From DASPGQ01 sp035457705 (GTDB lineage: Bacteria; Acidobacteriota; Vicinamibacteria; Marinacidobacterales; SMYC01), in the NCBI GenBank assembly GCA_035457705.1, contig DATIBD010000022.1, forward strand, positions 112,512 to 176,511: a DNA stretch of 64,000 nt, read 5' to 3'. A model generated the notes under the pieces. It was not told where the DNA came from. It saw only the letters and a list, made by a program, of their open reading frames with translations, and did not search any database. Both the position numbers and the translations under genes were made by a program. Shown piece by piece: positions 25,946-33,810 of the stretch (within the stretch, counting starts at the first letter, position 1; each line of letters begins with the position of its first letter).

Positions 25946-28510
25946 TCATCGCTGGGCGACGCTCTGGTTCTCGGTCGGCGGGGCCTGCTCGATTCCGGGC
26001 GCCTTCACATGAGTGTCGAACCATTCGAGCCACCGTGCCCAGAGATCCAGGTACGTTTCTCTCGCTCGGGGCCCGTGAGACTCGAAGGGATAGAGGTACA
26101 AGACCGCCGTCTTCCCCAGCCCGGTGAGGGCCTGCATCATCCGCTCCGATTGGATCGGAAAGGTGCCGGTGTTGTTGTCGTCGAGGCCGTGGTACATGAG
26201 AAGCGGCGTATCGATGTGGTCCGCCTGGAAGAAGGGTGACATCTCGAAGTAGACGTGTGGATTCTCCCAGAGGAAACGTCGCTCGCTCTGGAAACCCATG
26301 GGCGTGAGGGTTCGATTGTAGGCGCCGTCGCCGGCGATACCCGCCTTGAAGTAGGGCGTATGGGCCAAGAGGTTAGCCGTGGCGAAGGCGCCATAGCTGT
26401 GCCCGCCGTGACCGATGCGATCGATGTCGACGTAGCCGAGCTCGTCGACCTTCCGGATGGCCGCATAGAGGCTGTCCACGAGGTGTTGAACGTAGTTGTC
26501 GTTGTATGTGCGGTCTTTGCGGATGATGGGAACGTCGGGATGGATGAGAGCATAGCCCTGGGTCAGCCAGATGTCGGACCAACGCAGGTAACTGAGCTCG
26601 TTGTGCCGGTTGTGGGCGCGGTCACGAATGGCATCGCGCCGGTACTCCTTTTCCGAGGAGTACTCCGAGGGATAGGTCCAAAAAATAGCAGGAACGCGCT
26701 CTCCCGCCCGATAACCCAGGGGAAGTGAGATCCGCCCTTGCACCACGAGGCCGTCACGCCGGGTGAACTCGAAATCGACGCGCTCGACGGCCGTGAGCTC
26801 GGGAAACGGATCCCGGTTGTTCGTGAGGTTCACCATCTCCGCACCGGAGCTCCAGAGGAAGCTGTCGGGGAAGGTGGTCCGAGTCTCCCGGCTCACCGTC
26901 ATGCGCGTCAAATCGGCGTCGAGAGGCACGAGAGGCTGCTCGTAGACGTCCTCGCGCCCTTCGAACAGGCGCTCTTTGCTTCCGTCGGCGATGCGGATCC
27001 GATCGATGAATGGCCGGGGCTCGAAATCCTCCGCGTAGCCGGAACCCTTCAAGTAGGCGTGTCGCCCGTCGGTCGATAACAGCGCGTAGGCCAGACCGTT
27101 GGGAGTGGACTTGGAGAGGACCTCCCCGGGCAGCTTCACCGGATCCTCGGGATCGTAGTCTGCTGCGATGATTTGCTCCTGCACAGGGTCCCGGTTCAGG
27201 TCGAACGCTGCCACGCGCTCGCGGGATTTGCCGTTCGTCGAGCTCTTCACGAGGGTGAAGGCCCAGTCCCCTTCGAGTGAGAAACGAACGTCGGCAAAGG
27301 TCTCTTTTTTCGAGACGTCGGAAGTCACCAGGACTCGCGCGCTCGAGAGCGCGAAGGGAGCTTCGAGCTGCATGAGGCGATCCGCCTTGTCACTCTTCGT
27401 CGCCTCCTCCTCGTTCCCATCGTTTTCTTCTTCTTCGCCCTCCTCCTGCCAGAGAAACGCAAGCCCCTTTCCGTCGGGCCGCCACCGGACCTCGCGGGGC
27501 AGCTTCTGCTCGATCCGATCGGGTCCCCGCTCGCGGCCTTCTCGGATGGGCATTTCTCGAATCGTGGAGAGGACGTTTCCGTCGCGGTCCATCACTTCGA
27601 GATTCCGGGCGAATTCCGTGAAGGACACGAGGTGGGAAAGCGGCTCCACGATTCGCTCGGCGAGGATGTGCTTGCCGTCGGGGCTCAACGAGAATTCGAG
27701 GAACATGCCGGGTCTTCCGATCCAGCGCGGAGCCTGTCCGGGCATGAGCTCGGCGAGCTGGCTCGTCGTGTGATAGCGAAACCGTTCGGCGTCCCCCCGG
27801 TCCCGCAGGAGAAATGGATAGGTCGGATTCGGTGTTTCCTTGTCCCGTGTCGTATGGACGATGGGTCCGCTGGGAAGGCCGCTTCGCGGCACGTCGCCTC
27901 GCTGCTCGGGAACGAGCAATGTGAGCAGGCTTCCCTCCGGAGTCCACTGAAGCATTCCCGACGGGGCTTCCGAGGGCCGTCGCTGGGCCGGTCCCGCGGC
28001 TAGGGTTGCCATGACCGGAGCACTCGAGACCGAGCGAGCTGTCCCGGTACGAACGTCGGCGATCCACACTTCGGTCCTATCGCTCAAATGGGCGAGAAAA
28101 GCGAGCTCGCTGCCGTCGGGCGACCACATCATGTCGCTGACAAGAATGCCCGCTGGGAGATCGATGTCGCGAAATCGTCGCTCGCTCAACGAGAAGACGC
28201 GTAACCCGTAGATTCCGTGAGTATCGAGGTTCCACTCACGGTTCACGTCCGGTCTGAGCTCGAGCATGGCGAGCCTCAACGTGTCCTGTCCCATCTTCTC
28301 GAGCGTCGACAGCTCGCTGGAAAGCGTGACGAGAAAGTGATCGCCGTCGGGGCCGAGCTGGCTCAGCGTCGTGAAGTTCTTGTCCCGGCGGAAGAGGTCC
28401 TGAACGGACTCAGGGGGGAGGACGTAGCCAGGGTCGAGCTCCTGAGCGACCGACACGAGAGGCGTGAGGACGAGCCAAATAGCGCAAAGTAGCGCGATGC
28501 GATGACGCAT
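25946..28510 (-). CDS. Secreted S9-family prolyl-oligopeptidase-like peptidase
   Basis: An 854-residue serine peptidase. Signal peptide LLCAIWLVLTPLVSVAQ. An N-terminal beta-propeller with PD40-like units (MMWSPDGSELAFLAHLSDR, VRWRPDGKGLAFLW) gates a C-terminal alpha/beta-hydrolase. The nucleophile elbow is GHGGHSYGAFATA, acid region LMYHGLDDNNTGTFPIQ and His in PFESHGPRARE. The arrangement resembles glutamyl-endopeptidase or acylaminoacyl-peptidase-like S9 members. Substrate is unassigned. It is divergent from hsp20 across a 460 bp gap. Confidence 0.88.
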   Translation of the reverse strand: MRHRIALLCAIWLVLTPLVSVAQELDPGYVLPPESVQDLFRRDKNFTTLSQLGPDGDHFLVTLSSELSTLEKMGQDTLRLAMLELRPDVNREWNLDTHGIYGLRVFSLSERRFRDIDLPAGILVSDMMWSPDGSELAFLAHLSDRTEVWIADVRTGTARSVSSAPVMATLAAGPAQRRPSEAPSGMLQWTPEGSLLTLLVPEQRGDVPRSGLPSGPIVHTTRDKETPNPTYPFLLRDRGDAERFRYHTTSQLAELMPGQAPRWIGRPGMFLEFSLSPDGKHILAERIVEPLSHLVSFTEFARNLEVMDRDGNVLSTIREMPIREGRERGPDRIEQKLPREVRWRPDGKGLAFLWQEEGEEEENDGNEEEATKSDKADRLMQLEAPFALSSARVLVTSDVSKKETFADVRFSLEGDWAFTLVKSSTNGKSRERVAAFDLNRDPVQEQIIAADYDPEDPVKLPGEVLSKSTPNGLAYALLSTDGRHAYLKGSGYAEDFEPRPFIDRIRIADGSKERLFEGREDVYEQPLVPLDADLTRMTVSRETRTTFPDSFLWSSGAEMVNLTNNRDPFPELTAVERVDFEFTRRDGLVVQGRISLPLGYRAGERVPAIFWTYPSEYSSEKEYRRDAIRDRAHNRHNELSYLRWSDIWLTQGYALIHPDVPIIRKDRTYNDNYVQHLVDSLYAAIRKVDELGYVDIDRIGHGGHSYGAFATANLLAHTPYFKAGIAGDGAYNRTLTPMGFQSERRFLWENPHVYFEMSPFFQADHIDTPLLMYHGLDDNNTGTFPIQSERMMQALTGLGKTAVLYLYPFESHGPRARETYLDLWARWLEWFDTHVKAPGIEQAPPTENQSVAQR

Positions 28511-28970
28511 GAGAACCTCCTGGAATCGCCGAGACGCAGCGGAGCGATTCTACGTCACGATGCGGGCGATCGCCATGGATGCAATTGGGACGGCGTCCCG
28601 AAATTGCTCCCACCGTGGCTCGCTACGAGTGGCAGGGTCGTGAAACTTACCCCATCATCGGGCGAGCCGAGATCTGCGATGCAACGGATCTCCTGGATCA
28701 GCGGCTCCAACGGGTGATGCTCGGGGACAGGAATTTGCGATCGCGTTTGAATGCTCAACTCGTCATAAAAGAAACACTGCTGCGGTCACGACACGGTCGC
28801 GGTGCGCGTTTTGGGCCTGTGCTGCGTGTTTTGCACCATTCTCTCTTCACCCGCCGCGGTGACCCGTCCGTAACCCCGTTCCCTAGGAGAGTTAGCGCTG
28901 CCGTTCGAGGGGGAATGGTGGCCTCGAAATTGCACTCTCGTCGAGTAGAAGATGAAAGGAGGTGATTAAA
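28511..28970. other. Divergent intergenic region between S9 peptidase and hsp20
   Basis: Open frames exist on both strands but none resembles a known family. No CIRCE operator or convincing sigma-32 promoter was found. The right end carries AAAGGAGGTGA (28955-28965), a near-perfect Shine-Dalgarno for hsp20. Confidence 0.5.
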
Positions 28971-29423
28971 GTGCTAGGCGAGATGGTCCGATGGGATCCG
29001 AAGCGATTCGAGCCGTTCTTCAGAGATTTCGACGTGCTAGGCAAGAGATTCGGCAACTGGTTCGATCGGGAGTTCCCCGAGACCGAGATCTTCGGAGCGT
29101 GGCAGCCAATGGTCGATATCTACGACCATGCCAATGAGATCGTTCTGCACGCGGAGCTTCCGGGAATGAAGAAGGAAGACGTCCACGTCGAGGTCGAGAA
29201 CAACATGTTGACCCTGCGTGGGGAGAGGAAGCGAGAGGAGAAAGTGGAGAAAGGAGAGTTCTATCGCAGAGAGCGCGTCTATGGCGCTTTCACCCGATCC
29301 TTTTCGTTGCCCGCCACCGTGAATCCCGAGAAGATTCAGGCGAATTACAAAGACGGTATCCTCACGGTGAGGTTGCCCAAGGTCGAGAAAGCGAAACCGA
29401 AGCAGATCGAGATCAAGGTGTAA
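28971..29423 (+). CDS. Hsp20-family small heat-shock protein
   Basis: A 150-residue ATP-independent holdase. The alpha-crystallin domain spans about residues 45-145, with the conserved beta-strand text MVDIYDHANEIVLHAELPGM, LRGERKREE and the hallmark near residue 115-130 NYKDGILTVRLPK. The start is placed at GTG 28971, 8 nt after the near-consensus Shine-Dalgarno; a GTG at 28962 lies inside that sequence. Repeat copy 3 and a Rho-independent terminator follow. Confidence 0.92.
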   Translation: MLGEMVRWDPKRFEPFFRDFDVLGKRFGNWFDREFPETEIFGAWQPMVDIYDHANEIVLHAELPGMKKEDVHVEVENNMLTLRGERKREEKVEKGEFYRRERVYGAFTRSFSLPATVNPEKIQANYKDGILTVRLPKVEKAKPKQIEIKV

Positions 29424-29438
29424 CGGCTCGCTTCTCGA

Positions 29439-29577
29439 GCAGGGTGATCAGAGATTCAACGCACCCTGCGCGAGCGGAGCGAGCCCGGCGCGCTGGCCGC
29501 GCCGTAAGCAGCTCGAGCCGTGGCGGCCGTTCGACCGCGGGTCCCGGCACGGCTTGCACACGTTAAGGAAGGTTACC
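29439..29577 (+). repeat. Dispersed hairpin repeat, copy 3 (3' UTR of hsp20)
   Basis: The most complete left end: GCAGGGTG pairs with CACCCTGC. The GCGAGCGGAGCGAG core and the GGCGCG/CGCGCC hairpin follow. The CCGTGGCGG stem has one mismatch here (CCGGCACGG). The right end GTTAAGGAAGGTTACC resembles the end of copy 4. The element sits between the hsp20 stop and its terminator, so it should be in the hsp20 transcript. Confidence 0.85.
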
Positions 29578-29617
29578 AGCCTCGAGCGAAAAGTCCGGGG
29601 CTGGTTTTCTTTTTCTT
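29575..29617 (+). terminator. Rho-independent terminator after hsp20
   Basis: Stem ACCAGCC (29575-29581) pairs with GGCTGGT (29599-29605), loop 17 nt, followed by TTTTCTTTTTCTT. It serves the plus-strand hsp20 transcript. Confidence 0.8.
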
Positions 29618-29620
29618 CGA

Positions 29621-30274
29621 TCATCCCAAACCGAAAACAGCGATACCCAGCGCCACGAGCCACAGGGCGTTGAGGTGAAAGACCGGGTGGTAGAGGTGCA
29701 GCTCGTCGGGCAGCCCCATCGTCAACGCCATGGCAGCGAGACCGAGGAGCCCCGCTCCCACCGTGACCCAGACCGGCACCAGTCCCGATTGCCACAATCC
29801 CGCGGCCAGCACGACTTGTCCGAGCCCGAAGAATACGCGCCCGAAGCGGACGAGGCAGGTGACGTACTCGGTCGTCACCTGGAGCGAGCTCACGAAGCTC
29901 TTCGTCTCTCCGGCCGTCTTACCCTCGTTGGCCAGAGCACCCCAAGCGCCGAAGTGATAGTAAAAGGCTTGCGCCAATGCTCCGACGAGGAGTCCGGTGG
30001 AACAGACGGCAACGGCGGGCCAAATGAGGATTCGCGCGTCGGTATCGGAAAACAGGACTCCGAGCGCGACCAGCGCCATCACCGCGACGATGTGCCCGAA
30101 GAGATGAAAGCGGAAAAGCCAGATCCACCGGCGAAAGTGGAGGCGAACGCGAGCAAAGTCCGCCGGTTCGAAGAACGTTCCGATGCGCGCGTGCGTCAGC
30201 GACCATCCGAGCCAGATCATGGCCGCGGCGGCGACGAAGAGCCACCCGGTTACGTCGGTTGAGTATGAAGTCAC
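29621..30274 (-). CDS. Hypothetical six-helix integral membrane protein
   Basis: A 217-residue protein with about six hydrophobic helices (WLFVAAAAMIWLGWSL, IVAVMALVALGVLF, ILIWPAVAVCSTGLLVGALA and others). Histidine-rich short stretches (FRFHLFGH, ELHLYHPVFH) could bind a metal or heme. I do not recognise the family. It stands alone, convergent with hsp20 and divergent from the 30435 operon. Confidence 0.7.
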   Translation of the reverse strand: MTSYSTDVTGWLFVAAAAMIWLGWSLTHARIGTFFEPADFARVRLHFRRWIWLFRFHLFGHIVAVMALVALGVLFSDTDARILIWPAVAVCSTGLLVGALAQAFYYHFGAWGALANEGKTAGETKSFVSSLQVTTEYVTCLVRFGRVFFGLGQVVLAAGLWQSGLVPVWVTVGAGLLGLAAMALTMGLPDELHLYHPVFHLNALWLVALGIAVFGLG

Positions 30275-30434
30275 GGACGGAGTATGCCAGAAAACCGTGC
30301 CGCGGCGCTTGCCGAGTTATCGAACCGGTTCTCCGACGCTGTCCTGAATAAGGCTTTGCGAGGCCCCCGCGGACGTCGACGCGGAGCCCCCGAGCCCCTT
30401 GCGCATCATGTCATAAACTAAAGCCCGATTCGTC

Positions 30435-31505
30435 ATGACAAACGTCCAGGCGTTGAGCCTGCTCGCTTTCCTATCGCTCCAGCCGGACGACTGCACCTTC
30501 GTCGTACTCGGAGAGCGCGAGCCGCCCGGGGCCTTTCTCCGGGCGGTGAATCTCTATCGATCGAACGGCGGTGGAGATGCGCTTCGAGAGCTCGAGAGCC
30601 TGGACGATAACGAGGTCCAATCATTCGTCGAGCGGGTCAAAGAGGTCCGTGTGGTAATCCGGAGGGGTTCCGGCAACACCGCTGTGCCCGAGGATCGGTG
30701 CCTGCTTGCCGCGAGTCTTCTCGTCATCGAGTCCGGGATGGAGCGGGCCGAGAGCTCTCTCTGGAGCTTCGCCGATGCCCGCTTCGACGCGGGATTTCGA
30801 CTGTCGTCCCTGGTCGAATCAGAGCCTCTGCGTTCGAGCTTCCAGCGTGACGCGCTCCTACTCGCCGGATTGTTCCACCAGGACTTGATATTCAAGGACG
30901 CGTTTCCCGGGCCGGCATTCGAGCGCGCCGACCGATATCTCCAGGCTGCCGTGAAGCGGTACCCCCGTGACGTCGAGGTCCTCGTCGCCGGAGGAGCTCT
31001 CCTCGAATGGGCGGGCTCGCTTCCCGAGGAGGATCCGTCTTTTCTGAAGGAAGCGCAGGACCTCTACACACAAGCTCTGAAGACGCTGCCCGAAGACGCG
31101 CACGCTCTCCTGCGCCTCGGCTGGGTTCTGCGAAAACGGCGTGAGACCGAGCGCGCACTCAGTTTTCTGAAACGCATTACCGATATGGGGGCAGAGGACG
31201 ACCTCGTGTATCGGGCCTGGATGGGGCTCGGGGCTCTCGCTGCCGGTGCGGGCGACTACGACATGGCTGCCACCTATTACCAGAACGCGGTCCGACTCAT
31301 TCCCGCCTGGCAACCGGCCCATATCGGCCTCGCATACGTCCTCCATGAAAGCGGCTCGCATACCGAGGCCCGAAGAGCGCTCGACGCCGCTCTCGCGATC
31401 GAGGCTTCGGACGATCCGCTCACCGAATGGTGGAGCTACGAGCTTGGGCTCGCGCCTCGATACGTGCCTCTTCTCGAACGCATGAGGGAGGAAACAGCTT
31501 GGTAA
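30435..31505 (+). CDS. TPR-repeat protein
   Basis: A 356-residue protein. Residues about 165-345 contain TPR-like helical pairs (EAQDLYTQALKTLPEDAHALLRLG, YDMAATYYQNAVRLIPAWQPAHIGLAYV). The N-terminal part is helical and unrecognised. It is a protein-interaction scaffold by architecture. The TAA stop shares its last A with the ATG of the VWFA gene (TAATG). Confidence 0.8.
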   Translation: MTNVQALSLLAFLSLQPDDCTFVVLGEREPPGAFLRAVNLYRSNGGGDALRELESLDDNEVQSFVERVKEVRVVIRRGSGNTAVPEDRCLLAASLLVIESGMERAESSLWSFADARFDAGFRLSSLVESEPLRSSFQRDALLLAGLFHQDLIFKDAFPGPAFERADRYLQAAVKRYPRDVEVLVAGGALLEWAGSLPEEDPSFLKEAQDLYTQALKTLPEDAHALLRLGWVLRKRRETERALSFLKRITDMGAEDDLVYRAWMGLGALAAGAGDYDMAATYYQNAVRLIPAWQPAHIGLAYVLHESGSHTEARRALDAALAIEASDDPLTEWWSYELGLAPRYVPLLERMREETAW

Positions 31506-32428
31506 TGCTCGTCGCGCTTCCGGCTCTCGTCGCGCTTTCTCTTAGCCCACAGCAAGAGAACCGGGCGGTGTTTCGCGTCTCGACTCGAGCCGTGCGGGTC
31601 GACGTTTTCGTTGGCAGGAACAAACGCGCCGTCCCCGGGCTCCGAAAGGAGGACTTCGAGCTCCTCGACGACGGCAAGCCTCAGCCCATCACGAGCGTCG
31701 CTGTAAAAGAGCTTCCGCTCAACGTCTTCCTCGTGCTCGACACCAGCCAGAGCGTCCAGGGAATTACTCTCGAAATGCTCCGGACGGCGGCCTCCTCCTT
31801 TCTCGAAGCCCTGTCCGAAGGGGATCGATGTGGGCTTCTGACCTTCTCCCATCATCTCGACTTGCGCTCCGGGTTGACGGATGACGTGGGCTCGATCGAT
31901 GAGGCACTCGAGAACGTCTCGGCCGAAGGCGGCACCTCCTGGCATGACGCGCTCTTCGTTGCCCTGGAGCTTCTCGAGGAGGTGCGCGACCGGCCCATGG
32001 TCCTTCTCTTCACCGACGGCGGCGATACGTACAGCTGGCTCGGCACGGAGAAGATGCTGCCTCTCGTGAAACGATCCAACGCCGTAATCTACGCCATCGC
32101 CCGGGGCGAGCCTCCCAACATGCCCGATCTGAGATCGGACGCGGGCCGAAAGAGTTGGGTACTGGCGCGGCGGACCCACGGGGCGCGCACGCGACTCATC
32201 CGTGAGCTCACCGAGGAAAGCGGGGGTCGGCTCCTCGAAGCCACGTCTTTCGAAAAGCTGCAAGAGCTCTTCCTCGAGATCCTCGCCGAGATGAAGACCC
32301 GCTACATCCTGTCATACAGTCCCCCGGAACCTGTTCGGGAAGGCTGGCACCGGCTCGAGGTCAGAGTCAGAGAGAGGGGGGTGGATGTCCATGCTCGCCG
32401 CGGCTACACCTACGAAGCGGAACGTTAG
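31505..32428 (+). CDS. VWFA-related protein of the acidobacterial type
   Basis: A 307-residue secreted or surface protein with a von Willebrand A domain. VFLVLDTSQSVQG gives the DxSxS MIDAS metal site, with AEGGTSWHDALF and LLFTDGGDTYS supplying the other MIDAS positions. N-terminal text VDVFVGRNKRAVPGLRKEDF and C-terminal MKTRYILSYSPP match the VWFA-related family (TIGR03436) common in Acidobacteria. ATG 31505 follows GGAGGAAA in the upstream gene. Confidence 0.9.
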   Translation: MLVALPALVALSLSPQQENRAVFRVSTRAVRVDVFVGRNKRAVPGLRKEDFELLDDGKPQPITSVAVKELPLNVFLVLDTSQSVQGITLEMLRTAASSFLEALSEGDRCGLLTFSHHLDLRSGLTDDVGSIDEALENVSAEGGTSWHDALFVALELLEEVRDRPMVLLFTDGGDTYSWLGTEKMLPLVKRSNAVIYAIARGEPPNMPDLRSDAGRKSWVLARRTHGARTRLIRELTEESGGRLLEATSFEKLQELFLEILAEMKTRYILSYSPPEPVREGWHRLEVRVRERGVDVHARRGYTYEAER

Positions 32429-33743
32429 CCTCTGCGCCGCGCTCCTGTTTCTTGCCGTCAGAAGCGAGGCCGGCCCCCAGGAGCTCGCAGGCGATTGGCT
32501 AACAAGGAACGAGCCCTTCCTTGTCTCGGTGGCCGACCGACTCTGGCACATGCCCGAGCCGGCCCATCACGAGATACGAACTTCCGCCTATCTCCAGTCG
32601 GAGCTCGCGCGCGCTGGATTCGAGATTCGAACCGAGATCGCCGGGCTCCCCACGGCATTCGCCGCCGACTATGGAAGAGGAAAGCCGGTTGTCGGGGTCG
32701 TTGCTCTCCTCGACGCCCTCCCTGGGACCGGAGACGAGCCGGCATGGCACGGCTGCGGGCACCACTTGATCGGAGCGGGTGATCTCGGTGCGGCGCTCGC
32801 GCTCCGTGAAGCGATCGCGAGCCACGCGGCCCGTGGAACCCTCCGTTTCTATGGTGCGCCCGCCGAAGAGATATACCACGGCGGGGTGTACATGGTTCGC
32901 GCCGGAGCGTTCGACGATGTCGACGCGCTCCTCTTCTGGCATCCCTCCTCGGTGACCACCGTCATCGACCGAAGCGGGCTCGCGATGGACTCGGTGCGTT
33001 TCTCGTTCCGAGGTCTTGCTTCCGATGCCACCGACGCCCCGGAAAAAGGACGAAACGGTCTGACGTCCGCTCTTCAGCTGTCTTCCGCGGTCGAGAAAGC
33101 GCGCGTCGACTGGCCCGCCCCGGCGGTCGTGAATCATGTCTTGCTCGAGGGTGGCACGCTGCCTTCCGTCGTCCCTGAGCGAGCCGTCCTCTGGTATTTT
33201 CTCCACGCACGCGACCGCGCCTCCGTAAACCGGATTCGAGCCGACGTGGAGGAGATCGCGCGGAAAATAGCGATTCGGACGGAGACCGAGCTCGAGATAC
33301 AGGTTCTCTCTTCCACGCGGCATTGGCTCATCAATCGGGAGCTCTCCAAGATCCTCGATCGGAATCTGGGAGACGACCATATCCCGGTGTCGTTCACCGA
33401 TGAGCCCGTTCCCATCAGCGACGACACCGCGGAGGCGAGCTGGGTGACGCCGCGAGGCGGCCTTCTGGTGCAGGCCTTTCCGGCGGAGACGCCGTCGCAC
33501 AGCCGCGCGTGGAACGACTCGGGAAGATCGCGCCTCGCCCACGAGGCCTTGATGCTTGCCGCGAGAACGCTCGCGAGGACTGCGCTCGACTTGATGCTCG
33601 ATGGGGAGAGTCTCGAGAAAGTGAAGCGCGAGTTCGAACGAGAGACCGCCGGGCAACCCTACCGTTCGCCGCTCCCCGAAGGGCGAGGCCCCTTCGATTT
33701 CCTGCCACGCCCCCGCTCGGGTGAGAGCAAGGAGCCGCGGTGA
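32385..33743 (+). CDS. M20D-family amidohydrolase (AbgB-like)
   Basis: A 452-residue zinc amidohydrolase with an N-terminal hydrophobic signal (LCAALLFLAVRSEA). Metal and catalytic residues appear in WHGCGHHLIGAG and YGAPAEEIYHGG, as in AbgB-type p-aminobenzoyl-glutamate hydrolases; a dimerisation lid domain lies in the middle. The true substrate is unknown. The gene overlaps the VWFA gene by 44 nt, so it belongs to the same operon. Confidence 0.85.
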   Translation: MSMLAAATPTKRNVSLCAALLFLAVRSEAGPQELAGDWLTRNEPFLVSVADRLWHMPEPAHHEIRTSAYLQSELARAGFEIRTEIAGLPTAFAADYGRGKPVVGVVALLDALPGTGDEPAWHGCGHHLIGAGDLGAALALREAIASHAARGTLRFYGAPAEEIYHGGVYMVRAGAFDDVDALLFWHPSSVTTVIDRSGLAMDSVRFSFRGLASDATDAPEKGRNGLTSALQLSSAVEKARVDWPAPAVVNHVLLEGGTLPSVVPERAVLWYFLHARDRASVNRIRADVEEIARKIAIRTETELEIQVLSSTRHWLINRELSKILDRNLGDDHIPVSFTDEPVPISDDTAEASWVTPRGGLLVQAFPAETPSHSRAWNDSGRSRLAHEALMLAARTLARTALDLMLDGESLEKVKREFERETAGQPYRSPLPEGRGPFDFLPRPRSGESKEPR

Positions 33744-33810
33744 GTCTGGCGCCTATTCGGGGAATCCCCGCTTCCTTCCGGACGGACGCTCGGCACCAGC
33801 TTCGCCCGAT

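Noticed and set aside
28900..28960. TTAGCGCT near the hsp20 leader as a CIRCE-like operator
   Set aside because: No GAGTGCTAA partner arm at the required 9-nt spacing.
28579..28965. 128-codon frame upstream of hsp20
   Set aside because: No recognisable family, and it runs over the hsp20 Shine-Dalgarno and start.
33744..33810. CGGGGAATCCCCG as a bidirectional terminator between convergent genes
   Set aside because: Perfect palindrome but essentially no loop and no T tract on either strand.
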